Shown one piece after another: positions 53,250 through 62,681 of a stretch of 64,000 nucleotides of DNA (position 1 is the first letter of the stretch; each line of letters begins with the position of its first letter). The notes under the pieces are model-generated. The model ran no database searches. It was not told the origin of the DNA and saw only the letters and a program-made list of their open reading frames with translations. Source of the stretch: Companilactobacillus jidongensis (GTDB lineage: Bacteria; Bacillota; Bacilli; Lactobacillales; Lactobacillaceae); NCBI RefSeq assembly GCF_003946575.1, contig NZ_RHOP01000009.1, positions 37,075 to 101,074 of the forward strand. The letters run 5' to 3'. A program made the position numbers and the translations under genes.

Positions 53250-54752
53250 TCAATCAGGTACTTTATCTTTATCTACTTTGTGCTCATAACCTTCATCAAA
53301 CAAAGTTACAGTGAAAGTCGTACCTTCATTTAGCTTACTCTTAACATAAATTTCACCACCGTGGTTTTCAATCAACTGGTGAACAATCGATAATCCTAAT
53401 CCAGACTCACCATACTTGCGGTTCTTACGTGATGGATCAGCCTTATAGTACCTATCCCAAATATTCTTGACTTGATCTTCAGACATACCGATACCAGTAT
53501 CTTGAATCTTGAAGATTGAAGCATGTCGATCATCAGCACGATATCCAGTAACAGTAATTTCACCATTATCAGTGAATTGAATCGAATTCTGCATAATATT
53601 GAACATAACTTGTACAAATCTGTCGTAATCTGCATATGTTTCCAATTCATCTTCTGGAGTTTCCAAAGTTAATTTATCTTTGGACTCCGCAGCCTTTTTC
53701 TGCAATTGTGAAACAATATCTTTTAACGGTGCATTCGCATCAAAGACACGTTTTGCCAAAGTGATTTGATTAGTCCGAATTTTCTCGTAATCAAGGTTCT
53801 CATTGACTAATCTAATCAAACGATTAGTTTCATTACGCATCAATTGAATACTTTGCCCCTTAGATTCTTCAGGAATGGCATCATATGCAAGACCCTCTAA
53901 TAGGCCATTAATGGTCGTAAGCGGTGTTCTCATCTCATGTGATGCATCAGCCATGAATTCCTTGCGACGCTGTTCCTGACGCTTGATTTCTTTATCTGAG
54001 GCTTCTAGTGACTTAACCATGGTGTTGAAATCATTGGCTAAGTCATCTAATTCATCGGTATTTTTACTTTCGATATGAACTGAGAAGTCATTATTGGCAA
54101 CTAATCTCGTTGCGCCACGAAGTCGATTGATACGGTTGACTTGGTAACGTGACAACAAAAAGCTAAGAATAATCGCAGCTAATAGAGATATTAACAAGGC
54201 AAAGTACAAACGTTTATTTAGCTCACCAATATTTGTTTGTAGTTGTGAGACATCAGATCCGGCCCAAACAGCCGCAATCAATTTACCATTTTGGAACCAC
54301 GGTGTCAGAACATAAACATAACTCAGATTATCCTTTTTGTTACTCAAACGAGGATTACCTTCAGAGCTCTCAGGCTTTTGAATATTACGAATCGTCTTAC
54401 CTTGCTTCAATTTATTCCAATATGATTGCTTTAAGTGCAACTTCACATTTGTTGGTGGAGTTGGATAAACTTGATCATTTTGATAATCAAAAATTGCGAA
54501 TTGAACATTTTTATCCGATAAAACTTGCTCGACAGTCTTAATATTATCCCCAGTGATATTATGAATCTGTCCTGTTTTTGAATCAGTCTTCAGAGCTATT
54601 TTTTCCAGATTACCAGCATAACTCTCAAGATCCTTATAAGTTCGATTGTATTCTGAAGTGGTCGAAGTACTCGTAACAGAATACAGAATAATCCCCAAAG
54701 TCGTAAGGATAACGATCAAAAAACTCAGCATATTTTGATAAATTAACTTCAT
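53250..54752 (-). CDS. Two-component sensor histidine kinase
   Basis: Membrane sensor of 500 residues. Helix 1 (about 7-28) and helix 2 (about 178-198) bracket an extracellular domain of about 150 residues with a Cache/PAS-like look (NVQFAIFDYQNDQVYP, TPWFQNGKLIAAVWAG). A HAMP linker, the HisKA motif DASHEMRTPLTTI (His near 271), and the HATPase boxes NIMQNSIQF, DTGIGMSEDQ and GESGLGLSIV follow, all intact. It starts 2 bases after the response regulator stop, AAGGTAG serving as ribosome binding site. The operon stands apart from transporter genes, so the stimulus is unknown; envelope stress is a reasonable guess given LTA synthases next door. Confidence 0.92.
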   Translation of the reverse strand: MKLIYQNMLSFLIVILTTLGIILYSVTSTSTTSEYNRTYKDLESYAGNLEKIALKTDSKTGQIHNITGDNIKTVEQVLSDKNVQFAIFDYQNDQVYPTPPTNVKLHLKQSYWNKLKQGKTIRNIQKPESSEGNPRLSNKKDNLSYVYVLTPWFQNGKLIAAVWAGSDVSQLQTNIGELNKRLYFALLISLLAAIILSFLLSRYQVNRINRLRGATRLVANNDFSVHIESKNTDELDDLANDFNTMVKSLEASDKEIKRQEQRRKEFMADASHEMRTPLTTINGLLEGLAYDAIPEESKGQSIQLMRNETNRLIRLVNENLDYEKIRTNQITLAKRVFDANAPLKDIVSQLQKKAAESKDKLTLETPEDELETYADYDRFVQVMFNIMQNSIQFTDNGEITVTGYRADDRHASIFKIQDTGIGMSEDQVKNIWDRYYKADPSRKNRKYGESGLGLSIVHQLIENHGGEIYVKSKLNEGTTFTVTLFDEGYEHKVDKDKVPD

Positions 54753-54754
54753 AA

Positions 54755-55504
54755 TTAATCTACCTTACGTCCAGAATCATCAAACTTGTAGCCCACTCCC
54801 CAAACGGTCTCGATGACCTGTGGTCCAACTTTTTCAATTTTTTGACGTAACTTTTTGATATGGGCATCGACAGTTCTTTCTTCCCCAAAATAATCATAAT
54901 CCCATACTTGTTCCAATAACTGCTCACGTGAGAAGACTTGCTTAGGTTTACTTGCTAAAGTCTTCAAAAGATCGAATTCCTTAGGTGTCAAATCAGGAAT
55001 CTCCTTATCACCTAGAAAAGCTTCACGAGTATTAGAATTCAACTTGAAATAACCAGTATTAACATCGAATCCATCATTATCTGCGGTTGCATCAGATTCA
55101 ACATTGGTACTACCTTTGGAAGCTTCTTCAGCAACACTTTCATTACGACGATGAATAGCCTTCATCCTGGCGATCAAAGTAATAGGACTGAATGGCTTAG
55201 TAACATAATCATCAGCACCGAACTCTAATCCTAGAACTTGGTCACTCTCAGTATCACGGGCCGTCAGCATAATGATAGGAACCGTCTTAGAAACTTTTCT
55301 GATTTCTTTGGCAACTTCCATTCCATCTTTACCAGGTAAATTCAAATCCAGTGTAATCATATCCCAATCATCAGGTGCCTCATTGAACATATCAACTGCT
55401 TCGTTTCCGTCATATGCAAAGTGAGCATCCCAACTTTCTTTTTGGAAAAACATACTCATCATTTCTGATACAGACTTGTTATCTTCAATCATTAAAATTT
55501 TCAT
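54755..55504 (-). CDS. OmpR-family response regulator
   Basis: DNA-binding regulator of 249 residues. The receiver has phospho-acceptor Asp53 (TLDLNLPGKDG), acidic pair Glu7-Asp8, the switch residue in MLTARD, and Lys in YVTKPFSP. An unusually long linker of about 30 polar residues (about 118-150, ASKGSTNVESDATADNDG) joins it to the winged-helix domain (LTPKEFDLLKTLASKPKQVFSREQLLEQVWDYDYFGEERTVDAHIKKLRQKI). First gene of the RR-HK operon. Confidence 0.94.
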   Translation of the reverse strand: MKILMIEDNKSVSEMMSMFFQKESWDAHFAYDGNEAVDMFNEAPDDWDMITLDLNLPGKDGMEVAKEIRKVSKTVPIIMLTARDTESDQVLGLEFGADDYVTKPFSPITLIARMKAIHRRNESVAEEASKGSTNVESDATADNDGFDVNTGYFKLNSNTREAFLGDKEIPDLTPKEFDLLKTLASKPKQVFSREQLLEQVWDYDYFGEERTVDAHIKKLRQKIEKVGPQVIETVWGVGYKFDDSGRKVD

Positions 55505-55606
55505 TTATACTTCACTCCATCTACTTTCGATTTAAGACTATAACAATTCATTAAAACTTGCTACTATATATATTAGTATAAAAATATGAATTAAGTTGGT
55601 GATTTT

Positions 55607-56386
55607 TTGAATAAAGATTATAAAGGTACTGTCTTTTTCGACCTTGACGGTACATTGATGAACGAACATTCCAAAATAGATCCTGATGTAGCGGCAGCTA
55701 TCCACAAGTTACGCGATAATGGTTATCTTCCTGCTATCAGTACTGGACGCGCACCGAGCGAATTAGTCGATGTAACTGGTCCAACTGGCATTAATACTTT
55801 TGTTTCATTCAACGGAGCTTACGTTCAATCGGCTGGCACAACTATTTACAAGAAAAACATCTCACCAGAGACTGTTGCTAAGGTTATCGAAGAAGCCAAA
55901 CAATACAATGATATTATCACAATGCACTCACTTGACAAAACGTACACAACTAAGAGTACCAAATTTGTGAATGATTTTTATAAGTCAGTTAAAATCCCCA
56001 TTCCAGGTGTTGACCCTAAGTTCTATGAAAAGGAAGAGCTCCCAATGATCTTAGTAGTTACACCTGATGGTCCTGAGCGCTATTCTAAAATCTTCGGCAA
56101 CGAATTAACATTCTATAAAACTGGTCCTTATGCAATTGATACAATTGCCAAAGGTGTTTCAAAAATGAATGGTATCAAACACCTATTGAGTGGGCTAGAG
56201 CTTGAGGACAAGCCTGTCTATGCATTTGGTGACGGTCCTAATGACTTGCCAATGATTACGGAAATTGAACACAGTGTTGCAATGGGCAACGGTATTGACA
56301 GTGTCAAAAAAGCTGCCGAATTCGTTACTACTGCTAATACTGATCACGGTATCGTCAACGGACTCAAACATTATAATTTAATTTAG
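55607..56386 (+). CDS. Cof-type HAD hydrolase
   Basis: Cytoplasmic phosphatase of 259 residues with a C2-type cap. Motif I is FFDLDGTLM (Asp12, Asp14), motif II TGRAPSE, motif III Lys near KGVSKMNG and motif IV FGDGPNDLPM, followed by the usual AMGNGIDSVKKAAEFVT. Start: TTG 55607 with weak GGTGA upstream; the nearest upstream ATG leads at once to a stop, so TTG is used. Only about 25% like the HAD protein at 13866, so the two are not recent duplicates. Substrate unknown. Confidence 0.9.
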   Translation: MNKDYKGTVFFDLDGTLMNEHSKIDPDVAAAIHKLRDNGYLPAISTGRAPSELVDVTGPTGINTFVSFNGAYVQSAGTTIYKKNISPETVAKVIEEAKQYNDIITMHSLDKTYTTKSTKFVNDFYKSVKIPIPGVDPKFYEKEELPMILVVTPDGPERYSKIFGNELTFYKTGPYAIDTIAKGVSKMNGIKHLLSGLELEDKPVYAFGDGPNDLPMITEIEHSVAMGNGIDSVKKAAEFVTTANTDHGIVNGLKHYNLI

Positions 56387-56392
56387 CCTTTT

Positions 56393-56423
56393 AAAAAAGC
56401 TGGGAAAAAATCCCAGCTTTTTT
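56393..56423. terminator. Bidirectional terminator
   Basis: AAAAAAGCTGGGA and TCCCAGCTTTTTT, perfect 13-base arms around AAAAA, between convergent genes. Confidence 0.9.
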
Positions 56424-57417
56424 ATTTTATAATAACAACTTTTCCCATCATGTGACCTGCTTCAACTAATTCAGTTGCTTTGGTCAAAGTCTCGACATTT
56501 AATCCATGCAAAACTTTAGTTGTTGTAGATTTGATCATCCCACCATCAAGTCCAGTAGCTAGTTTTTCAAGATAGACTCCTTGAGTCGACATTGAATCAA
56601 GATTATAAAAGGCCTTTGTAAACATCCATTCCCAAGCAAAGTCAACTGACTTTTGTTTCAGATCACCGATTTGAGAATCATGCAAGTTAGTAATAGTTGC
56701 AAAAATTCCAAATGGTTTGATCAACTCGACAATTTCATTCCAATGTGGATCATTGTCACTTAGTCCTAAGATATAATCAACTGTATCAATACCCAAATTG
56801 TGAACTTGCTTAATCAAATCTTCATGATGGTTGACCACTAGATCAGCGCCAAGATCTTTGACCCACTTAATTTTTTCATCCGTTGATGCAGTCGCAATAA
56901 CTTGTAATCCTGCCAAATGCGCCAGTTGAATGGCAATCGACCCAACGCCTCCTGCACCATTGATGATCAAAATTGTTTTATCACTATTATCTTCTTTTGG
57001 ATCAACATGCAATTTTTCGTACAGTAATTCACTAGCAGTCAACGTTACCAGTGGCATGGCGACACTTTCGTCAATCGATGTTTTTTCAGGCGCTAAAGCA
57101 ACGATTCTCTCATCAACTAATTCATATTCCTGATAACTGCCATCACGCGTGTGATCTCCAGCAAAAAATACTTTGTCACCAACTTTAAATTTATCCGCCT
57201 GATCACCTATTGCCGTCACTGTGCCATAGCCATCGAATCCTAGAATAAGCGGCTTTGTACCATTCTCTGTGAATCCTTTTCTGGTCGCAATATCAACTGG
57301 GTTGATTGATAGACCTTCAATTTTTATCAAAATATCCTTTCCAGATGGAACTGGAATTTCTTTTTCAAACTCTTTTAAACTATTTAATTTATTATTTGTC
57401 ATGCCATATGTTTTCAT
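56422..57417 (-). CDS. Zinc-independent MDR reductase (quinone oxidoreductase-like)
   Basis: NADP-dependent medium-chain reductase of 331 residues. GroES-like N domain (SINPVDIATRKGF, LGFDGYGTV) then Rossmann domain with INGAGGVGSIAIQLAHLAGLQVIATAS. The Cys/His zinc ligands of alcohol dehydrogenases are absent, so it belongs to the quinone oxidoreductase/ZADH branch reducing quinones or enones. GAGGTGAT before ATG 57417. Annotation as zinc-type alcohol dehydrogenase would be misleading. Confidence 0.88.
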   Translation of the reverse strand: MKTYGMTNNKLNSLKEFEKEIPVPSGKDILIKIEGLSINPVDIATRKGFTENGTKPLILGFDGYGTVTAIGDQADKFKVGDKVFFAGDHTRDGSYQEYELVDERIVALAPEKTSIDESVAMPLVTLTASELLYEKLHVDPKEDNSDKTILIINGAGGVGSIAIQLAHLAGLQVIATASTDEKIKWVKDLGADLVVNHHEDLIKQVHNLGIDTVDYILGLSDNDPHWNEIVELIKPFGIFATITNLHDSQIGDLKQKSVDFAWEWMFTKAFYNLDSMSTQGVYLEKLATGLDGGMIKSTTTKVLHGLNVETLTKATELVEAGHMMGKVVIIK

Positions 57418-57557
57418 ATGATCACCTCGTGATACCTATTTTACATCATTTCTGACAATAGTTTTACATTCTGTATTAGACCTAATCTACCAATACACTT
57501 TTCTTCAATTCCAACAAAAATCATATTATGATTCAGTTAAAAATCGAAGTGATTCTA

Positions 57558-57929
57558 ATGGCAAAATTCATTGACGTCAAATATCCTGACGGATCAGAGA
57601 AGATTTTTAAAAGTATTTCATCTGTTGAAAATGATTCCACGTATCTCACACTGGACAACACTGTTAATGAGGTTCATGTTCACATTCCAACTCAATCAGT
57701 TGCGCCAAAACTTTACTTCTACGTGATCAACAGTGATGAGATCAACGATACTCTGATTGAAAACTTACCTAATGTTTATACTACACATTCAGCATTGATT
57801 AGATTCTTTGATGGTAAATATAATGTCAACGCTAAAAAGAATATCAAATTAGATGGTAAATATCTGACCTACATCAGTGGTGATAATATTATTTTTGTAA
57901 AAATAGATAAGAAAAACGACCATACATAG
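57558..57929 (+). CDS. Hypothetical 123-residue protein
   Basis: Not recognised. About 123 residues, mostly beta-strand-like, acidic/basic mix, no signal peptide or membrane helix. It begins MAKFIDVKYPDGSEKIF, which resembles the opening beta strands of a TGS-like or ubiquitin-like fold (KYPDGSEK), with later KLDGKYLTYISGDNIIFVKI. The frame is open from 57528, but ATG 57558 is better placed and GAAGTGA gives weak support. It has its own terminator. A real gene is likely from its well-behaved codons and terminator. Confidence 0.6.
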   Translation: MAKFIDVKYPDGSEKIFKSISSVENDSTYLTLDNTVNEVHVHIPTQSVAPKLYFYVINSDEINDTLIENLPNVYTTHSALIRFFDGKYNVNAKKNIKLDGKYLTYISGDNIIFVKIDKKNDHT

Positions 57930-57943
57930 CTATATGGTCGTTT
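57914..57943 (+). terminator. Terminator of the 57558 gene
   Basis: AAACGACCATA and TATGGTCGTTT pair perfectly and overlap the stop region; a T-rich tail follows. Confidence 0.75.
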
Positions 57944-58055
57944 CTTTGTGTATTTAAACAAGTCCCCAAGACTTGTTTTTATTAACTGTGATTTGCTTTA
58001 TAGTTTGTGTTCTGAATCGTGTTTACCAAAGATAACAACCTTCTTTTAACACGCT

Positions 58056-58754
58056 CTAAACAATTTCCACAGTTGCACTAGTAATTCCATAAGAAGGAAT
58101 CATGCTATTTGGCATTGCGACGTCAATCTGATAAGGATTGTCATAAGCAAATGTTCCTGTATCATTGACTGTTCTATACCAGACATCACCTTGTGCAGTT
58201 GTAATTTTCAAGCGTGATCCACGTGGGATAACGCCTAGATTTGTAGCTACACCACTGTAACCCATGTCTGATCCTAATACTGCTGGATCATAAAAACTAA
58301 TTTTAAATGTACCAACAGTCCTCGCTGTTGATTGTTGAGCAGCTTGCGTTGTGGCCACATTTGTTGCAGTAGCCTGTGTTTGTGCTTGCTGTTGAACCTG
58401 TGCTGAAGCTTGTTCTTGCTCAGCTTTGATTGCTTCGTTCTCTAAAGTTACAGCATCTACTTCCGGCTGTGCTTGTCGTTCTGCTGAGACTTCTCCCATT
58501 TCATAGTCTCTTTCGCTATTTTCAATTCCAGGAATAAATTCTTTACTCCCTGGTAATGAGACCTTTCTATTAAAGTCATCTTGTTTGTCGTTTGATGAAT
58601 CTGACAAGTTTGATAGGTTTACAAAGTCTCCGGCATTACTTATTGACGGATCACTGTTTTCTGCATCGGCTTGAACAGTAGCTGTATAGCCCATGAATCC
58701 AACTAAGATTAACCCCATGAAAAATAATGCGTCTAATTTAAATTGCTTTATCAA
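58056..58754 (-). CDS. Secreted 3D-domain protein
   Basis: Exported protein of 232 residues. A hydrophobic N-terminal helix (LDALFFMGLILVGFMGYTATVQA) serves as signal or anchor. A long Ser/Asp then Gln/Ala/Thr-rich linker (QEQASAQVQQQAQTQ) with coiled-coil character precedes the C-terminal 3D domain (residues about 150-232: FKISFYDPAVLGSDMGYSGVATN, PRGSRLKI, VNDTGTFAYDNPYQIDV), a double-psi beta-barrel with conserved Asp residues as in YocH/YuiC muralytic proteins. Start is TTG 58754 after GGGGGGA. It may cleave or bind peptidoglycan; its variant motif VNDTG in place of DTGG leaves catalysis uncertain. Confidence 0.82.
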   Translation of the reverse strand: MIKQFKLDALFFMGLILVGFMGYTATVQADAENSDPSISNAGDFVNLSNLSDSSNDKQDDFNRKVSLPGSKEFIPGIENSERDYEMGEVSAERQAQPEVDAVTLENEAIKAEQEQASAQVQQQAQTQATATNVATTQAAQQSTARTVGTFKISFYDPAVLGSDMGYSGVATNLGVIPRGSRLKITTAQGDVWYRTVNDTGTFAYDNPYQIDVAMPNSMIPSYGITSATVEIV

Positions 58755-59060
58755 CTAATCCCCCCGGTTTTCTTAATCACAAGAGAGAACTATACAAGAT
58801 AATTGTTTCAATTGTATTACGCTAAGAATAAGAAAATTCCTTTTGAAGCCTTTTTTGTAATATCGCTGTAATGTAGTTCATAATATCGGTCTTATTTTTC
58901 AATTATATGATTATTTTATCTTTTTCGTTGAGATTGTGAATTTATCACAAATTGATTATTTGCTTCATCGGAAATAATATCACCCTCTTCGAGAACAATT
59001 ATTTGTCGAAAATGCCGCAACATGATAGTTTGGATATATAAGAAATCGGAGGAATAATAT
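58755..59060. other. Divergent intergenic region
   Basis: About 300 AT-rich bases between the 3D-domain gene and the FMN reductase gene. Promoters for both must lie here; GATATATAAG near 59032 could be the -10 region of the reductase. No other gene or structure recognised. Confidence 0.45.
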
Positions 59061-59609
59061 ATGTCAAAAAAAATTGCCGTAATTGTCGGTAGCTTACGTA
59101 AAGAATCTTATTCACGTCAAATTGCTAATAACCTAGTAGGGATGTTCCCCAGTGAATACGAACCAGAATTCGTAGAAATCGGTGACTTACCACTGTACAG
59201 TGAAGATCTTGATACACCGGGAAATGTTCCCGCTGCCTGGACAAAATTCAGAGATACCATGAAAGAAGTCAGCGGTGTACTATTCGTAACACCTGAATAT
59301 AATCGTTCAGTACCTGGTGGATTGAAGAACGCTATCGATGTTGGTTCTCGTCCATATGGCGAAAGCATCTGGGATAAGAAACCAGCTGCAATTGTTTCAG
59401 TATCACCCGGTGCAATCAGTGGTTTTGGTGCAAACCACCACTTGCGTCAATCATTAGTATTTCTAAACATGCCAACGCTTCAACAACCAGAAGCATATAT
59501 TGGTAATGTTACAAATATGCTTGATGAAAATGGAAAAGTATCAGAAAACTCAGTTGGATTCTTACAAAGCATCGTTGATGCATATGTAGAATTATTGAAT
59601 AGATATTAA
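59061..59609 (+). CDS. NADPH-dependent FMN reductase family protein
   Basis: Flavodoxin-fold oxidoreductase of 182 residues. GSLRKESYSRQIA is the FMN phosphate loop and LFVTPEYNRSVPGGLKNAIDVGSRP the isoalloxazine-binding signature, followed by PAAIVSVSPGAISGFGANHHLRQSL. Family members reduce quinones, chromate or azo dyes with NAD(P)H. GGAGG precedes ATG 59061. Monocistronic, with a perfect terminator. Confidence 0.92.
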   Translation: MSKKIAVIVGSLRKESYSRQIANNLVGMFPSEYEPEFVEIGDLPLYSEDLDTPGNVPAAWTKFRDTMKEVSGVLFVTPEYNRSVPGGLKNAIDVGSRPYGESIWDKKPAAIVSVSPGAISGFGANHHLRQSLVFLNMPTLQQPEAYIGNVTNMLDENGKVSENSVGFLQSIVDAYVELLNRY

Positions 59610-59611
59610 TC

Positions 59612-59650
59612 AAAATGGGATTACGACATAAAATCGTAATCCCATTTTTT
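59612..59650. terminator. Bidirectional terminator
   Basis: AAAATGGGATTACGA at 59612-59626 is exactly complementary to 59634-59648. Convergent with the GH3 gene. Confidence 0.85.
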
Positions 59651-62354
59651 ACTTTGTAGTGAAATAATCATGTAACTTCATATCTTGATTGTAAGTAATT
59701 TCTTTTAATCCGTATTTTTCTGCAAATCGATCAGATTTCAAAACAACTTTCAAAATATTCATCACTGATTTCTGTAAATCACCGATATACAAATCATTGT
59801 TATCTTTCCAATTGCCCTTTAACAAAACTGTATCATTATCGATAACTTGAGCAGAACCGTCATAAAATATCTTCTTCATATCATCAGCTAATTCTTCAGA
59901 TACATTAATACGAATATAATTTTCACCATCAGCTGATGGTTCGAAATCATTCCACAATTCTTCAGTGGTTTCCTTGAATGCAGCAATATCAAATGATTTT
60001 TTAATAGCAATATGACCATTTTTAGCAAATTTTGGTTTTAAATCATCGACTGACGATAATAGCTTATCTTGCGAACCACCCGGCATTATCAAATCATTTC
60101 CCGCATGCATACTGCGTTTAGGATCAGCTAGGCTGAACCAATCGGTCATCACCAATCCCTTAAAACTCCATTCGTCTCTCAAAATATTGGTCAGAGATTC
60201 ATAATTTTCACCAGAAAAAACTCCATTGACCATATTGTAGGAAGACATGACAGCCATCGGTTGCACTGTTTTGACAACTATTTCAAAATTTTTCAGATAT
60301 ATTTCTCTCAAAGCCTGTTCTCCAATAATACTGTTACCAGTATTACGAACAGTCTCCTGATTATTGCCTAGAAAATGTTTAATGGTAACACCAATTCCAG
60401 TATGCATCTGAACACCCTTAGTTTCGGCAGCAGCGATTGTTCCAGATAAGACTGGATCTTCAGCAAAGTATTCAAAGTTACGACCGCCAAGTGGATTACG
60501 ATGAATATTCATTCCCGGTGCCAACCACATAGTTATGCCGAACTCTTTCATCTCCGTACCAATTGCAAAACCCACTTTTTGAACTAAATCACGATTCCAA
60601 GTTTGAGCCAGCAATGTTCCAATTGGCCAGGCCGTTGCATATTGATGTTTTGTTTGTCCATTATCATCATACGTCTGAGTTAATCTTAATCCAGCTGGTC
60701 CATCAGCATTGACGGTTGCAGGAATGCCTAATCGATCATTACTTGTTGTTTGACCCGCAGCACCAGCTACTAAGTCAGAAGCGTTACCCACCATACTTCC
60801 CTCAGCATTGGGTTTGAGGGAACCTTCAACCAGATCAATTAGTTCAGAATTAGTCATATTTGCGACAAATTCATCTAGCGTGATTTTGCGATTATAAACA
60901 TCTAGTAAATTCAAATTTTTGTTATCTGGGACTTTTTGCAGTTTCTCATCATAATCTTTGCCTGGTAATTTTTTATCCAAATCAGTTGTATATGTGAGAA
61001 CTTGAGCTTTGTCTGAATAATCTATTGGTTTAATTGCGTCAAAATTCTCCGCTTTTAAAATGAAGAATGGTACTCCACCAACCTGTTCAGAACTAAATTT
61101 TCCTTCTGTTAATTCCGTTGGATCGTTGGCAGGAGTTAATTTATGTTCTAATTGCTGAATCACCACTAGTTTATCAAGTTTGAATTGACCAATAACTTTA
61201 GTATTACGAGAACTATTACCAACTCTGATCAAATAAATTCCCGGTACCATGACCCATGCCGCAATTCGAGCATCAAACACCGCCAAGTTTTTTGTAGCAA
61301 TACTTAAAGTTAGGCTTTGCTGTTCATCGGGGCGTAAGTCTCTAGTCTTATCATAACCTTGTAGAGTTTGATACGGTGTTGGAATTTCTGACTTAGGATT
61401 AGAAACGTATAATTGAACAACCTCTTTGCCACTAAATTTTTCACCAATATTTTGAACATTAACCTTAACTGTTATTTGATGTTCATTAACACTGACCTTG
61501 TCAGTATCAATAATAAATTTGGTATAACTTAATCCATATCCAAATTCATATCTAGCTTTAACTTCAAAACTATCAAAATATTTATATCCAACATAAATAC
61601 CATCGTTATAACGAGGGTTCTTTTCGCCAAAATATTTTGAAGATGGATAATCATCATAATCATTAGCCCATGTATCAGTTAACTTACCTGAGGGTGTAAT
61701 TGTCCCATCAAGTATTTCTGCAATTGCATTTCCAGCATCCATCCCTGGTTGTGACACCAACAAAATACTATCCAACAACGGACATTTTTCAATAAAGCTG
61801 GTATCAATCATGCCACCAACGTTTAATAGCAAAATACTATTTTGATAATATTCGCTCATACGTTTAATATTTGAAAATTCATTATCTGTTAATTGGTAAT
61901 CGCCTTTTTCATTTTTTCGATCATGCCCTTCACCTGAGCTACGCGAAATAACATAGACACCCGTCATGGCATCTTCAAATTCATTTACTTCCATATCATC
62001 CATCGAAAAGGCGGGAGCTAACAATGAGGCAAGTGAGCCGCCTAGCTTGTCATAATATTCTTTTTTTCTGGTATTATAAAATTTTTGAAATCTTGATAGC
62101 CACGACTCAGTTGTAATTTCAAAACCGTGCTCTTTAAGACCACTTATAATAGAAGAAACATGACGCTGATTGACATTTCCGGAGCCTGTACCTCCTTTGA
62201 TAGTAGCAAATGAGCCACTTCCATAAAGTGCTATTTTTTTATTACGTAACGGTAGTATTTTATTTTCATTTTGCAGTAAGACCATTCCATCTTGTGCTGC
62301 TTGTTTTGATAAATCTAAATTTTTAATTTCTCGCTGTGACATCTTTTGTTCCAT
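59649..62354 (-). CDS. Beta-glucosidase, GH3, circularly permuted domain order
   Basis: Cytoplasmic beta-glycosidase of about 901 residues. The order is inverted compared with classical GH3 enzymes: the (alpha/beta)6 sandwich ([25 protein letters not shown]) comes first, then a fibronectin-III-like domain ([19 protein letters not shown]), and the TIM-barrel last ([41 protein letters not shown]). The nucleophile is Asp in VMTDWFSL near residue 735. The same permutation is known from Ruminococcus albus and other Firmicutes. No signal peptide. Start ATG 62354 or GTG 62357 (AAGGAGTG upstream). It likely hydrolyses imported cello- or gentio-oligosaccharides or aryl glucosides. Confidence 0.9.
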   Translation of the reverse strand: MEQKMSQREIKNLDLSKQAAQDGMVLLQNENKILPLRNKKIALYGSGSFATIKGGTGSGNVNQRHVSSIISGLKEHGFEITTESWLSRFQKFYNTRKKEYYDKLGGSLASLLAPAFSMDDMEVNEFEDAMTGVYVISRSSGEGHDRKNEKGDYQLTDNEFSNIKRMSEYYQNSILLLNVGGMIDTSFIEKCPLLDSILLVSQPGMDAGNAIAEILDGTITPSGKLTDTWANDYDDYPSSKYFGEKNPRYNDGIYVGYKYFDSFEVKARYEFGYGLSYTKFIIDTDKVSVNEHQITVKVNVQNIGEKFSGKEVVQLYVSNPKSEIPTPYQTLQGYDKTRDLRPDEQQSLTLSIATKNLAVFDARIAAWVMVPGIYLIRVGNSSRNTKVIGQFKLDKLVVIQQLEHKLTPANDPTELTEGKFSSEQVGGVPFFILKAENFDAIKPIDYSDKAQVLTYTTDLDKKLPGKDYDEKLQKVPDNKNLNLLDVYNRKITLDEFVANMTNSELIDLVEGSLKPNAEGSMVGNASDLVAGAAGQTTSNDRLGIPATVNADGPAGLRLTQTYDDNGQTKHQYATAWPIGTLLAQTWNRDLVQKVGFAIGTEMKEFGITMWLAPGMNIHRNPLGGRNFEYFAEDPVLSGTIAAAETKGVQMHTGIGVTIKHFLGNNQETVRNTGNSIIGEQALREIYLKNFEIVVKTVQPMAVMSSYNMVNGVFSGENYESLTNILRDEWSFKGLVMTDWFSLADPKRSMHAGNDLIMPGGSQDKLLSSVDDLKPKFAKNGHIAIKKSFDIAAFKETTEELWNDFEPSADGENYIRINVSEELADDMKKIFYDGSAQVIDNDTVLLKGNWKDNNDLYIGDLQKSVMNILKVVLKSDRFAEKYGLKEITYNQDMKLHDYFTTK

Positions 62355-62403
62355 CACTTACCACTCCTTTGGTGAAACATCTCAATTATAATTTTACTCT
62401 TTT

Positions 62404-62604
62404 TCACTTAGATTTATTTGCAAAAACACGCTTCAATACAAACTTGTTTAGTAAATATATCAGAACAATTATAATTATGGCAATAATTATTTCACTGATT
62501 ACAAAATTCATTCCAAATGACTTTTGTAAGAATTGTAACAAAGGATTATTAACAAAAATAATTAATATAATAGCGACAATAATATCTATAGTTGCAGTAT
62601 TCAT
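62404..62604 (-). CDS. Small two-helix membrane protein
   Basis: A peptide of 66 residues with helix 1 (IDIIVAIILIIFVNN) and helix 2 (EIIIAIIIIVLIYLL) and a basic tail FVLKRVFANKSK. AGGAGGAAC at suitable spacing defines ATG 62604; the longer frame is unlikely. Not recognised as a named family. It precedes the GH3 gene by about 50 bases on the same strand, so it could be co-transcribed with it. Genuine gene judged from the strong ribosome binding site. Confidence 0.6.
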   Translation of the reverse strand: MNTATIDIIVAIILIIFVNNPLLQFLQKSFGMNFVISEIIIAIIIIVLIYLLNKFVLKRVFANKSK

Positions 62605-62681
62605 AAGTTCCTCCTGTATTAGTTTCATTATAATGCAATAAAACAATGTATAATATAGTAGAAAGAATATGAGGTGACTGT

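Noticed and set aside
62336..62641. 101-residue plus-strand frame upstream of coaBC
   Set aside because: It is antisense to the better-supported 66-residue membrane peptide and to the GH3 leader, and it lacks a ribosome binding site.
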